From Smittia aterrima (Eukaryota > Arthropoda > Insecta > Diptera > Chironomidae), in NCBI GenBank assembly GCA_033063855.1, contig CP093829.1:4660243-4724242 (forward strand): 64,000 nucleotides of DNA. Reading direction: 5' to 3'. Positions 48,701 through 61,000 of this stretch are shown one piece after another. The stretch's first letter is position 1. Each line of letters begins with the position of its first letter. The position numbers and the translations under genes were made by a program. The notes beneath the pieces were generated by a model. That model worked only from the letters and a program-made list of their open reading frames with translations, was not told where the DNA came from and made no database searches.

Positions 48701-51700
48701 TTTTTAGCTATTTTTAGCTTCCAGACTGTCTGATGTTGTTTAGTCGAATCTAAAACTTCTTTCAATATTTGTCTGTTTGCGATGTTGCGACTCAGATTTA
48801 TTCGAAAACGACAATCACTTCATTGTAACTTTGAAGTTGAGCTTAGCAGCAGAAATTGCCATCGTCGTTGATCGTTATAACTTCTATGGAACTTCAGGCA
48901 ACCCTGTCCCAAGTGTAGACTTGCATTTTGCTGCAATGGATTGATAAGAAATATTTTGTTGACACGAGAAATATTCTTGCATCAATATTGATCAAAATAT
49001 TTTCGACATTTTAGCTGGAAATATTTCCCAACGCCTTCAACTCGGTGCTTGACCTAAATTCAACGCAAAGAAGACGCAATTGTGCTCTCAACTATTGAAA
49101 TTTATTCACGAATAGAATATTCAATTAGACATGAGAGAAACATCCTTCCGGCCTCTCCAGATGTAGCTCTAGCGGTGCTATCAACGGAAGATCAGCCAAA
49201 AAAATATTTGAATAACAATTTTTCCTTTCAATAGACTTTTAATGAACCTTTTTTTAATTCGAATCTTTTGTTGGTTCTACTTCTTCGATAGCGAGACTCG
49301 AAATGTTGCATATGAAATTAATTTAATTCTATCCGGTGTCCTAACCTCCCAAATTTTTTATGATAATCTGGGTCAAAACATATAACAACACGATTTAACA
49401 AAAAAAAAATCTTATTCTTCGTCATTTCCTATGAACTCGTAGAATAAACGAAAAAATGGATTTTCAAATGAGCTCTCGTCTCGACAACATGAATTCTTTG
49501 TCGAAGTTTCATTTTTCATTTAATATCTGACGGATTCGGAGAAGAAACATTTTCGAGATCGATTTACAATCGACACGTGACTTTGAGGAAACATCTGAGA
49601 CATTTGTGTCCAAGCAATTCAATGTCCAGCAAGTGAAACAGTAAGCACCATCCTTTCGTAAAAATATTTCTAAAGAATCGAGGATTGATGGAAAGTATTA
49701 GTTACAAGGAGCAGGTGATTGGATACACAATGACGGTTCTTTAATATTTTTCTGCTAACTCACGCCAAGCGAAGCACTTTGAGACGCAGTTATTTGAATA
49801 CTTAACTCTACGATATCGAAATTTATTCAATTCAGCTGTTTAAATATGATTTCAGATGTTTCGGTGAATGTAAGGCAAAGAAATATTTAATTGAACGTAG
49901 ATTGAGCTGAAAATATTTTTAATTTTACAAAAACAGATTAATTTTCTCGAAAGATTTGCCATGAGCAGTTCTCATGGAATTTCTATCACCTCAGTCTCTC
50001 TCGAGACTTCGTGGGAGGTTGTAAAGCGATTGTTGCACTTGTTATGATTGTTTATTGTAAACGAAAACACGAATTTCTCTATAAAAGACGAAAAATAGAA
50101 ATGTTTTCAGCTCGTTCTTTGCTGAGTCGAGAAATGTTCCCATAAAGAATGCAAAGGATTATCCTGCTGAGAGCTGAAATGTTTTCAATGGCAAAGCATT
50201 TTTTTGTTTCGCCTGGAGACAAACATTTTTACGTAACAAGTTCATGATCTAGTTTGAAATATTTTTGCAAAAGAAAGATTTCTCTGAAATTAAAATTGTT
50301 TCGATCGATTGAGATCGCGCGGATGTTGTTGACCCACCCAAAGCGAAGCCACGCGTTTGATGACTTTATTTTTTTATCGACGATATCAAAAGTGTTTTAA
50401 ATCATCGTAATTTATTTCTAAAGTGATCAAGTCGATGGTGAGAAGAAACACGTTGATGAGAAAATTATGAAAATTAAATTAGCGTTCGCATTATGAGTTT
50501 GTCTTCGTTTCATCTTTCACGGTTAACGATATCAAGCTGAGCATTCGGTGACATTTCCTTAACAACAATCGATAACAACGAGAGACCTGCTTCGCCTCTT
50601 TGAGTGAAATATTTCTCTCGAAAGCGCGCCCAAAACAGAGAAGATAACTCGCTAATAGAGATCGCCGATAACCGGATCTCATTTTTGTCACATTAAATCA
50701 AAAAGTGAGCAAGCCACGTTTCTCGAGCTTTGCCGCGTTTTCTTAATGTCTCGTAACGTAAGACGAAATTTGTCTTGAGCTCAGCGAAATCACTTTGCAA
50801 ATATGAAGAGACCAACCGGTGAGAGATTAATTCTTCGCTGGCTTTTTAACTTAAGATGAATTATTATTAAGCGATAAACTGAATGAGCTTGGCTTCATTT
50901 CGAAAGCAGAAAAACCATCAAAAGTGAAGGCACTTCCTGTTGATGGATTGTAATTAAGTTTCGTTGTTAAAAACTCTTCAAAAACTTTGATCAGACCGTT
51001 GCATTTTCACTTTAAAAAGTTTTTATTAAAAAGTTTCTTGAAATCTCAAAATTTATGACGCTCAAAGGTGTTTTTAGTCTTGATCTTGCACTTCAAAGTT
51101 GCAGAGCAGAAAAAAAGGAAAAATTGCACACACAGATAATCGATTCTTGTGAAAAGATTTCTCTGAACTCAGGACAGTCTTCTCTTTTGTTCTCGATATT
51201 TATGTCGCTTTGTTATGCTGCTCAAGACATCGATGCGTTCGATTTTTGCAAACAGGTGATTGTTCGTCTGACGTGATTTATGTTCTGTTTACTAGAAAGA
51301 TTTAGCCTCAATCAGGTTTGCTTGTCGTAAAATGCGTCACATTTTGCCAAACAGCATCATTCGCTTCTTATCCGAAGTGTGATCATAAAATGTTTGAGAT
51401 GTTGCAGGTGATAAAGATTTCTGCGTGTGGGGCTTCTCGAATTCCATGAAAAAAATAATATTTTTCTAAAGTGCAAACACTTCGTTATTATCTCACTTTG
51501 TGTTATGAAATACGTTAAACCTTTCTCGCAAACTTCTCTAATCTCTGTCGAGAGATTTCTACTTGAGCTGTACGAGCTTTCAACGTTTGTTGTTTTTTGT
51601 TTGTTCGAGAAATACGTGATTCTGATTGAGACTCGATTAGAAATCAATTGGCAGATATGCTCTCAACTCAACAGCAGTTTATGATTGCAAATATTTTTTT

Positions 51701-52712
51701 TTCCGCGCAAAATTCAGTTGCAGTCTCGTGAAAACGTTATAAACAAAGCAATAATTAACGCTTAGAGTCGTAAATAACAAGGCGAACTCGTAGGCGCCAG
51801 ATTTTAGTGATACTCGATGGATATGTCGTGATAACGTCGCATAAACTCGTCAAAACTCGCACAGAGCGTTAGTTAACTTTTTACTTAAGTAAAGATCATT
51901 TTAAACATCGCAATGCTCTCCTTTTAGATTATCCAATGATGGACTGCTCAAGTTTATTTTGCTTTCAAAGAACAAGCTAAAACCTCGAAAGTTGAAATAA
52001 ATATCTTGAGACAAAGCGATAAAGCACAAACTCAAATTGATTTATTTGTCTATTAAAACTCCTATCTCAAATGTTTGAACACGAATGAGAAGTGTAACTT
52101 TAATTTTATTCCGGTCTCGTGCTCTCTAACTCTCCAGCGTTCGAAAACATTTTGTTACGAATCTAATTATAGAAGAAGTTTGATCGTAAATTGTTAAAGA
52201 ACTAAACCGCAAAGTTTAAGTGAGTGAGCTACCGCAACAAAGCAAAGCTTCGAAATATATTTTCGCTTTTATTTTTACATCGCTCGGTGCATGTTTTGAC
52301 GGGCCCTGTTGTCTCTAGTTCAACATAAACGGTTGTAACACATGCAAGTGCAAAATTTATGTTCGAAATGTTGTGCGATACTGTTTACAGATTAGCGAAC
52401 GTGAGTCAGACGAATCTGAAAGCTGCAGAATGACTTACGTAACACTCTCGAAGTCTCGTTCAAGTTTTTCTTCAACTTTCGAGTTCACTTTGCGAGAGGA
52501 AAAACTCTCAATTTCTTTTTCCTCAGACGGATACTTAGACAGCAAGTTCATGTCTACAACTGAAACAAGAAATTTTATGTTGAAATAAATTTATGATCGT
52601 TCTTTGTGAGAGTCCGACGAAGCTATTAATATTACAACTAATTTTCAATTAATTAATTTACCATCCGCGAAGCAAAAACATGGAAATATCGTGATAATGT
52701 TCTCGAGAGATT

Positions 52713-52952
52713 ATGATGAATTGTAAAAGCAATAAAAGCATGCACAAGCATCGCCACGAGAAAAACGATTTATTGCTTGTTCTTCTGCTCCTTTACAGTG
52801 GATTTATTTCAATTATCTCAGCAATAACGCCAAGTCAACATCGTTATCACTCAGATTTGTTAGGTTTAGTCAACTGCCGATTAGATCGAAGTCGTTTCAA
52901 GTATTTCAGGTTCTTCCCTCACTCGTCGACTTCACTTTTGAGCGAATCGTGA
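52713..52952 (+). CDS. Possible short peptide with signal-peptide-like start
   Basis: An ATG-started frame of 79 codons encodes a basic head (KHRHEKN) followed by LLLVLLLLYSGFISIISA, a plausible signal or anchor helix, then a short hydrophilic tail with one cysteine. No family is recognised. It ends 105 bases before the TATA box of the first laccase gene, so it may be chance coding potential in promoter DNA or a small independent gene. Confidence 0.2.
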   Translation: MMNCKSNKSMHKHRHEKNDLLLVLLLLYSGFISIISAITPSQHRYHSDLLGLVNCRLDRSRFKYFRFFPHSSTSLLSES

Positions 52953-53004
52953 CTTTTGCTCTTGAAAACTTCCGCGGGAATTATTCGACACGTGATTTCG
53001 TCAT

Positions 53005-53028
53005 CTTATCAGAATAATTTTCTTATCA
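53005..53028. promoter_or_regulatory. Pair of GATA-type sites upstream of laccase gene 1
   Basis: CTTATCAG (53005-53012) and CTTATCA (53022-53028) are two WGATAR matches on the minus strand, 29-52 bases before the TATA box. GATA factors drive many insect midgut genes; function here is inferred. Confidence 0.4.
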
Positions 53029-53056
53029 AAGGGATTTTCAAACAAAGGGCGATAGA

Positions 53057-53094
53057 TATAAAAACGTTTAGCTCTCCCACTTTGCACGTCAGTT
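53057..53094 (+). promoter_or_regulatory. Core promoter of laccase gene 1: TATA box plus initiator
   Basis: TATAAAAA at 53057-53064 and TCAGTT at 53089-53094 are spaced so that transcription would start near 53091, 34 bases after the TATA box begins. The leader to the ATG at 53134 is then about 43 bases. Confidence 0.7.
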
Positions 53095-53133
53095 TCACTT
53101 GAGAGCTTTTTGCAATTTTCTCTTGAAGAAAAA

Positions 53134-55457
53134 ATGAAAAAAGTTGCAGTGATAATCTTCATAGCGATTGGAGTGGCTAGTGGCCAAACAAACTCCAGCG
53201 ACATGATCGATCCAGAAAGATTTCCAGGAGAAGATTGTTTTAGAGATTGTGAGTTTACTTCGCCGAGAGTTTGTTACTTTCACTGGCATTTAGAGCACTA
53301 TCACGTCCTGGGACCGTGAGTTGAGAAATAAAATTTTTTGAGACAAAATTTCAAGTCAAAAACTTTAGAGCTTGTGGTTCATGTGGAATGCCAAACTCAA
53401 ATATTTCCGATTGCTTCCACGAGCAATGCATCACAGCTGATGGATATGAACGAGGTGTCATGAGCATCAACAGAAAAATTCCTGGCCCACCAATTCATGT
53501 TTGCAAAGACGACTTGATCGTTGTTGATGTCACGAACGAAATGGGAGGGACAAGTGCGGCGATTCATTGGCACGGCTTTCATCAAAGGCGAACGCCGCAT
53601 TTTGATGGAGTTCCGTTCATCACGCAATGCCCGATCGAGTTTTCAACAACTTTCCGTTACGCGTTTCTCGCTACCGAGCCGGGAACTCAATTTTATCATA
53701 GCCACTCGGGTCATCATAAGATCAATGGACATTACGGTGGAATCGTTGTGAGACAAAGTCCCGCCGACGAACCCAATGTTTCAACCTACGACCACGACTT
53801 GAAAGATCATTTGATGGTGATTTCGGATTGGATGAAAGATCTTGGTGAAATGTAAAGACTTCTCAATTATAAATCTTTATCGGAATTAACTGAGTGTCAT
53901 CTTAGGTTCATGCCTGGCCTTCGACGTAATACAGTCGGCATTTTACCAACGAACTTTTTGATAAATGGCAAAGGAACATATCGCAATGTAAGCTCTTTGC
54001 AACATTGAAGTGTAAACAATTTAACTTTAAAACAATCGCACAGGCAACGACCGGAAGATCAACAACTGGAACACCGCTCGAAGTTTTTCGCGTCGAGCGA
54101 GGTCAGCGATACAGATTTCGACTCGTGAATAGCGTGAGTCATGTGTGTCCAGTCTCAATTGAAATAGAAAATCACACTCTGTTAGTAATTGCAAGTGATT
54201 CGTTCGATTTTCAACCTGTAACGGTTGAGTCACTGGTCTCGAATTCAGGGGAACGCTACGATTTCGTTATAAATGCTAATCAGACCGGCGGTATGTGAAA
54301 GATTTATTTGAACAATTCAATTTGTCACTTTGTTTTAAAGCTGTTTGTGCTTATTGGAGAATAATCGAACATTTCAGACACTTTTTGGATTCGAGTGAAA
54401 GCTGTTGGGCCTTGCGAGAATTGGCAATTGCAACAGTTCGCTGTCCTAAGCTACAAGCCGTTATCAATAAATGGACATGCCCTAGCTTTTCCAGCAAAGA
54501 GATTTCCCGATTATTCTCATTCGTATGGACGTGTAAGTTTTACTTTACGAGATTTGAATTGAAAAAACTTAAATGAATCACTTTTTGCTCAAAACAGAGT
54601 TTGAACCATCCAAACACAACTTGCGGTGTTGGCGATCTGGATAACTATTGCATCACAGATTTGAATGCTTATTCTAATGATTTGGAAGTGACGACTGGAG
54701 AACCCGATGAAAGTTTTGTTTTAAATTTTCACAATGAAGGTCGAACAGTTGAACAAACTTTCAATCACAATAATTACGGTCATTTTATGAGTTTTGGTGG
54801 AAGTATCGGTGTTGGCGTGATCAACAATATTTCATTCACTTTCCCATCGTACTCGCCACTCACGCAACCTGAGTCAATCAAGGAAAGTGACTTCTGTGAT
54901 GAAAATTCATTTCCAAGTTCATGCGATGGAAAAGAAATTTGTCCTTGCGTTCACAGATTGAAAGTTAAACTGAACTCGATTGTTGAACTTTTGATTATTG
55001 ATGATAGACCGAGTAAGTTAAATCTTCAATTTTTGTCATCACTAATGATCAATTTTAATTCTTCTCAGATATTAACAACTTGAATCATCCATTTCATCTT
55101 CACGGTTATAAACTTTATGTCATGGACATGGGACAAGACCCAAATAAACTAGAGATGACTGAAGCAATCGCAAGAAAAATGATTGAAACTCGAAGAATGG
55201 GAAGAACGGGAAGAATTGTTAAGAATTATCCGATAAAAGACACGATCTCGATTCCCTCGAAAGGCTACACAGTCTTCAGATTCAAAGCTGACAATCCTGG
55301 CTGGTGGTTACTTCATTGTCACTACGAATGGCACTTGGCAGTTGGAATGGGACTTGTCGTTCAAGTTGGTGAGTCACACGAAATGGTCAAACCACCCGAG
55401 AACTTCCCGAAATGTGATAACTACAAACCACAGCTCGACACAAATATTTTCAACTAG
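53134..55457 (+). CDS. Laccase-type multicopper oxidase, tandem copy 1
   Basis: Seven exons (53134-53315, 53369-53851, 53906-53987, 54044-54290, 54378-54532, 54598-55012, 55069-55457) give 650 residues. The first 17 or so form a signal peptide ending VASG, so the enzyme is secreted. Laccases oxidise diphenols or metal ions and reduce oxygen to water; insect members act in cuticle tanning, gut detoxification or iron metabolism. All copper motifs are intact: HWHG (127-130), HSHSGHH (from 171), HPFHLHG (from 528) and HCHYEWHLAVGM (604-615), with a Met at the position of the type 1 axial ligand. A cysteine-rich start (CFRDCEF..RVCYF, ACGSCG) is typical of insect laccases. The start codon is the ATG giving the signal peptide; an upstream TTG in frame is ignored. 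A near-twin follows, so this is a tandem pair. Substrate cannot be inferred. Confidence 0.94.
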
Positions 55458-55506
55458 GAAATCACTTTGTAGATAAAGATCTTAAAAATTATTCTTCGAA
55501 AATTTA

Positions 55507-55523
55507 AATAAATAAACAATAAA
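55507..55523 (+). terminator. Candidate polyadenylation signals of laccase gene 1
   Basis: Three AATAAA hexamers within 17 bases, starting 50 bases after the stop codon. Confidence 0.55.
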
Positions 55524-55748
55524 GTTTTAGTGATAAGAGAAAATGAAATTTCACCTTTGCTTACTTCTCGGCTAATTCTTTTTACAACTCTTATCTCGAC
55601 ATGCGACTTTTGTTTTTTAAATATTTAAGTCAGTATCACGCTTAATGAGATTGGCACAATCTTAACCTAAAATCTGAACTTTAAATGGATCAAAGACTTG
55701 TGTACAGATGACATCAAATGCTGTATCAAATTCAGATCTCGCGACGAG
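55524..55748. promoter_or_regulatory. Short spacer with GATA-type sites upstream of laccase gene 2
   Basis: The spacer contains TGATAAG (55531-55537) and CTTATCT (55590-55596), parallel to the GATA pair upstream of laccase gene 1. Confidence 0.35.
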
Positions 55749-55785
55749 TATAAAAGCGCGAATATTTCGGCTGCGATCTTCATTA
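55749..55785 (+). promoter_or_regulatory. Core promoter of laccase gene 2: TATA box plus initiator
   Basis: TATAAAAG at 55749-55756 with TCATTA at 55780-55785 places the start near 55782, 33 bases after the TATA box begins and 20 bases before the ATG. Confidence 0.7.
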
Positions 55786-55801
55786 AGACTTTGCGTTCAA
55801 A

Positions 55802-57994
55802 ATGTTGAGAATATTTTTAATTTCGTCGCTGCTAGTGCTCGCAGCTTTAGAAGAAATTGACTTGGAGAAATTTCCAGGCGAACTTTGTTTTAGAGATTGC
55901 AAACACACAGTTCCTCGAGTTTGTTATTTTAATTTTAATTTGGAACATTATCACGTCCTGGGCCCGTGAGTTAAAGTGAATGCTTTTGAGTTGCCAAACT
56001 AATTTAAATTATTTTCAAAGTGCTTGTGGACGTTGCGGTTATCCAAACTCAACTCTTTCCGATTGCTACAAAGAACAATGCGTCACTGCTGACGGAGTTC
56101 AACGCGGAGTGATGACGATCAACAGACAAATTCCTGCTCCAGCAATTCATGTTTGTAAAGACGACAGGATCGTTGTTGATGTGATGAATCACATGGGAGG
56201 AACAAGTGCGGCGATTCATTGGCATGGCTTTCATCAAAGACGAACTCCTCACATGGATGGAGTTCCCTTCATCACTCAATGTCCAATTGACTACGCTACA
56301 ACTTTTCGATATGATTATTTGGCTACTGAGCCTGGAACACATTTTTATCACAGTCACTCTGGGCATCATAAAGTCAACGGTCATTACGGTGGAATCGTTG
56401 TGAGAAGAGATCCTGAAGACGATCCAAATTCTCATTTGTACGACAGAGATTTGAAAGAACATTTGATTGTGGTCGCTGATTGGATGTTCCACGATGGTGA
56501 ATGGTATTTCCCTGGACTGAGAGACGACGCTGTAGGCATCAACCCAACAAATGTTTTAATCAACGGGAAAGGAATAATTCAAGACGAAACAGGCAGAGCA
56601 AGGATCAACACACCCGTTGAAGTCTTTCGAGTCACTCGAGGACTTCGTTATAGATTTCGTCTTGTGAACAGTGGAAGTCATGTCTGTCCATTTGCTCTCG
56701 AGATTAAAGATCACAAATTGGAAGTTATCGCTAGCGATTCATTTGATGTGCAACCAGTGACAGTTGATAGAATTTATTCTAATCCTGGAGAACGTTACGA
56801 TTTTGTGGTTCATGCTAATCAAGTTGGAGGTAAGACCTTGAACATTCAGCAAAGACTTTAATGACTTTTGATAATCGATTAGACTCTTTCTTGATGAGAT
56901 TGAGAGGAATTGGTCCATGCAGATTCTTAAAGATTCAACAGTTTGCGATTTTATCTTACAAAGATGACTCAGTTGATCTGACTGACATCGCTTTCCCTCA
57001 AATTCCCTTTCCGCCTTACGAGCAAGACTTCGGCAGTGTCATCGTAAGTTTCAAGAATTTTTATTAAATTCCAATAAAAAAGTTTCTTTTTGTCAACAGA
57101 CGCTCAACGATCCTCACACAAATTGCCGAATTCCATCTTTGGACAGTTCGTTCTGCATTACAGACCTAACTTCTTATGTTACCGCTCCAGAGATCACAGA
57201 CGTCGAACCTGATCACAGATTTTGTCTTGGATTTGACAACGGAGCTGTTAACGTGTCTGATGTTATTGGACCAAATAATTACAATCACTTCATGAGTAAG
57301 TTTAGAATTATTTTGATTCAGTCTAAGTCAACGTCAACGATTTCCTTTAGGTCTTGGTAGCTCAGTTCGAGTTGGTCAAATCAACGGAATCACATTCAAG
57401 TTCCCTCCGTTCTCTCCTCTAACTCAACCACATCTTGCAAAAGAAAGAGAGTTCTGCGACGAAGATTCGATTCCTTATTCTTGTTATGGCAAAAGTTTCT
57501 GTCCATGTGTCCATCGGTTGAAAGTTAAACTAAACTCAATTGTTGAGCTCATCATTATCGATGAAACTTCAGCTGTTGGAGCTGTTAATCATCCTTTCCA
57601 CATGCACGGCTATAGACTTTTTGTAATGGGGATGGGTCAATATCCTGACGAGCCAAAGATGACCTGCGCTAAGCTTGACAACAGACCTCGACTTGTTTTA
57701 AGAAACACAAGGAACAAAGTTTTGAAAGACACGATCTCGATTCCATCGAAAGGCTACACAGTCTTCAGATTCAAAGCTGACAATCCTGGCTGGTGGTTCC
57801 TTCATTGTCACTACGAATGGCACATGGCGAATGGAATGGCTCTTGTAGTTCAAGTTGGAGAATCTCATCAAATGGTGCAGGCACCAGAAGGATTCCCGAC
57901 CTGCAATGATTACAAACCAAGCATCGACAACAATCTCTATCATAACGACGACAACAAATACTTCCACGATGATTATTATTACGTCAACGAATAA
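55802..57994 (+). CDS. Laccase-type multicopper oxidase, tandem copy 2
   Basis: Five exons (55802-55965, 56021-56829, 56883-57043, 57100-57295, 57351-57994) give 657 residues. A short signal peptide (residues 1-16, LLVLAA) indicates secretion. The copper motifs are complete: HWHG (121-124), HSHSGHH, HPFHMHG (from 524) and HCHYEWHMANGM (595-606). The family role is the same as for the upstream copy. Only three intron positions are shared with that copy: this gene lacks two introns within its large exon 2 and one near the C-terminus, but has its own intron at FM|S. The C-terminal tail is extended and rich in Tyr, Asp, Asn and His (YHNDDNKYFHDDYYYVNE), absent from copy 1. The segment around the first intron junction of domain 2 reads DSFLMRLRGIGPC, whereas copy 1 has the usual FWIRV, so an aromatic residue is lost. 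Confidence 0.94.
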
Positions 57995-58084
57995 AGATCG
58001 GAAAGTTTTTTCCTATTGCACGAAATATTATTGTGAGTTGTCATTTGAATCGCGCTATCGATTGTCTTCGCGAAATTTCGTGTG

Positions 58085-58090
58085 AATAAA
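58085..58090 (+). terminator. Candidate polyadenylation signal of laccase gene 2
   Basis: AATAAA 91 bases after the stop codon. Confidence 0.5.
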
Positions 58091-61000
58091 ATCATTAAAA
58101 AGCCGAGAGAACGAGCATGAAATCGAGCATTGTTCAGAAGGAAAACAATTACAGCATTTCCAGGTTCGAGTTGATAAACGAGACATTATGAACTTTTAAT
58201 TAATTTACAACAATCTCGCTGGTGGCTCGATGCAAATTTTCTGATCTAGCGCGCATGCAGATTCGTGGCATGTTAAAAGGTCTAATCGGATTTATCTTCA
58301 GCGATGCATTCGCGACTCGAATGTTTTGTTTGCTATTTTCAATGCAATTATTTTTTGACCACCCATAATCAACCGGCTCTCTCTGCTCTATGAGCTATTA
58401 CCAAGCTTGAGCTTCTTTGCAGTCATCTCACAACATATTTTATGATAAACGTTCACTCTCTTTCGCGAGGCAATTAATACCAAAGCTTACCTAATAAGAA
58501 TTATTAATTGACTGAGTTGACACGCAAATAATAATGTTAGCGGCATTTTGTATCGACTTCAAAAAGCGATTACGCTTTTGAAACAAAGCGGAGGCAAAAG
58601 AGAAAGAGTCATGAGTGAAGTAGATGAACCGAGAGAGCACTAATGGTTGGTGGTTCGGTTCTCTTATTTAATGACAGTTGACAAATGTTTCTTGCTTAAT
58701 ATCTCCCGAGATTGGCAATTTTTTTTTGTGCTCGCCCAAGTGATCCGCAATCAGCGACAAAACGACGTGAAAGAAGTCGATAATTTTGTGTGGGCTACCG
58801 CGAGAGAGAGAAACAATAATTCATTTATTGACGGGAGTCTGAATAAATATCGAATTAGGAGTTGTCAAAACACAGAGAGCATAATTGAAATGGATGGACC
58901 ATTAACATGTAAAGTCTTTGATAGCGAACAATTAAATTATCTGGCGCCACTGAAGCGAATTGAAATATTTACGTTTCGTAATCGAGACAGCTTCTGTGAC
59001 ACTCTTTCTCACACTAATTAACTAATATTTCTTCCAAATATCAATTGAGTTCGAACGTGATCAAGGTTTATGAGAATTGTGAATAAATCACTGGCAAGTC
59101 GGTTTTCGTTATTGTTGTTTTGTTCGATTGCGAAACATGAATTTATGTTTCAAATGAGAATTTATCGAATGCATAAATTGACTTTACAAATTAAGAGAGT
59201 GAAAACAAAAAAAAAACTAGCTAAACGTATGGAAATTTTATAATGAACCATTAACTTCCATTGCTTCATCGCAGAGCCAAAGTCGCGAAGTTTGCTCTCC
59301 GCAATGGTCAATGTAACTGGACCAGGTGCGGGAGTCTCATTTGAAAATTGATACTGGTTTGAAAATTTCACTTTTTATTGTAACATTGTGAGTCGCGAGA
59401 GAGCGAACGACTGTGCCTTATGACCGTAAAACGTGTCTTGCACTCGAAATGAAAAAAAAAACATCGACAAACATTAAAATGTTAAACAGCTCCGCTTAGC
59501 TTTGTCTTTAAAGACCCTCGACAAGACGCCAAGGCTGATCAATCAAATTTCGCGTATGTAGCTTCATCGCAAGCAATTTCAAACAATGTTTCAGAGCAAT
59601 TTCCGCTTAGAGCTACAACATTTAATATCTTGATTGGCTTCTCATAATCCAAAATAAACAAATCAATTATTTTAAATTGCTCGAGTTCTTCTAAAGTTTG
59701 CTTCGAGCTATGTGTACTCTATGGATTTAAACTAAGTATCGAAGTCAAACGGTTAGTTAATCCATCCATCGAGAAGAAGCATAATGATTGAGCTGGGAGT
59801 CTAATCATATTTCGCTACTCGCGTTTCATTCGCTAACGGGAATTTCTTTCTCCTTGCGATGGGAAGAAACTACTGTAGTTACTCTCGAAGCGTCTCGTTT
59901 TCTGATATGATTTCGTGACTTTTCATATTCAAGCGGACTGCATCATCATGTGGCTTTCATTCTAGATCAGGCACCGGGAGAGTCAAGACATTGTTTGGGT
60001 TCATTTAATTGCTCGACAGCAATGTTAAACATCGAGGCAGGCACTAACAATAGGAGGTCGTTCACGAAAGTTTAAAGCCAAGATCAGCGGGCAAGTTGAT
60101 TTCAAATCATTTTCTTAGTTTCATTATCAATTCAATTCAATCATAATAACCGCGAAGAAACGTTACGTAAAATATTTTCTTCATCTTCTTCGTCTCCCTT
60201 CGAGCTAAAAAGATTTGAGAGAAGAAGAAAACGCTCTTTCAATCAGATAAGCTCGTTTTGGATTTACAATTCAGTAATCTTAATGAAAATATCACATTTT
60301 GAACTACAGGTGAATAGGTGAGCGAGGTGAGTGACTGAAACTTTGATTCGATGTGATAAGTCTTTTCAAGTGAAAAGGAGAAAATTGTAAAAAGAAATCT
60401 TTTTAAAGCTTCTGTCGTTTCTCGAGCTTGTCACAAAATAATTTTGATTTTCACTTTCCTGTGTGATCAATGTGAACATTGAATCGACAATGTACGAGCT
60501 CTTGTCCACGAGAGAACAACATTGTACTTGAATTATTATTTGTATCGTTGCATTTGTCGACGACGAGAGCGAAATAGGAGAATAATTGGAGAATTTATGG
60601 CCGGAGCTATGAAAATATTCCTGGGTGGCAATAACTTTTGTGCACATTCAAATGATTTGTAAGCATTATTGAATTTATGATTTTCGCTTTAGTGCTCTAA
60701 TTTGGCTTCGAGGAAAGCATGTTGTGAAAACGGGCTGAGATTGTTAATTTCATTTTACATTGAGCGCAACTTCATGAGTCGCAACTTCGTATCACATTCA
60801 ATTAAACTTATTGAGAAGTCATTAGAGAAGAAACGCCAAAGTCAATTGATTTCAAAAATTATTCAATTGGCATGGTCTGGGCTGGCACACTTGCATTCAC
60901 AGACTTAAAATCGCTGACTCATTCGCCGATGGTTATGAAAACAAATTTAGGACACTCGATCGAGGTTCAATCAAAAAATATTTTACACAAGAGAAGGAAG

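Larger units (their letters stand above)
42727..53056. other. 10 kb gene-poor region upstream of the escargot-like gene
   Basis: No confident gene. CAGGTG-type E-boxes, the Snail/Escargot target, lie at 43085-43090 (as CACCTG), 43245-43250 and 44235-44240, within 1.5 kb of the escargot-like ATG. An unusually long open stretch on the minus strand at 44860-45312 follows a good acceptor-like sequence. A possible small secreted peptide starts at 52713. Otherwise I see only AT-rich and GA/CT-rich sequence. Confidence 0.4.
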
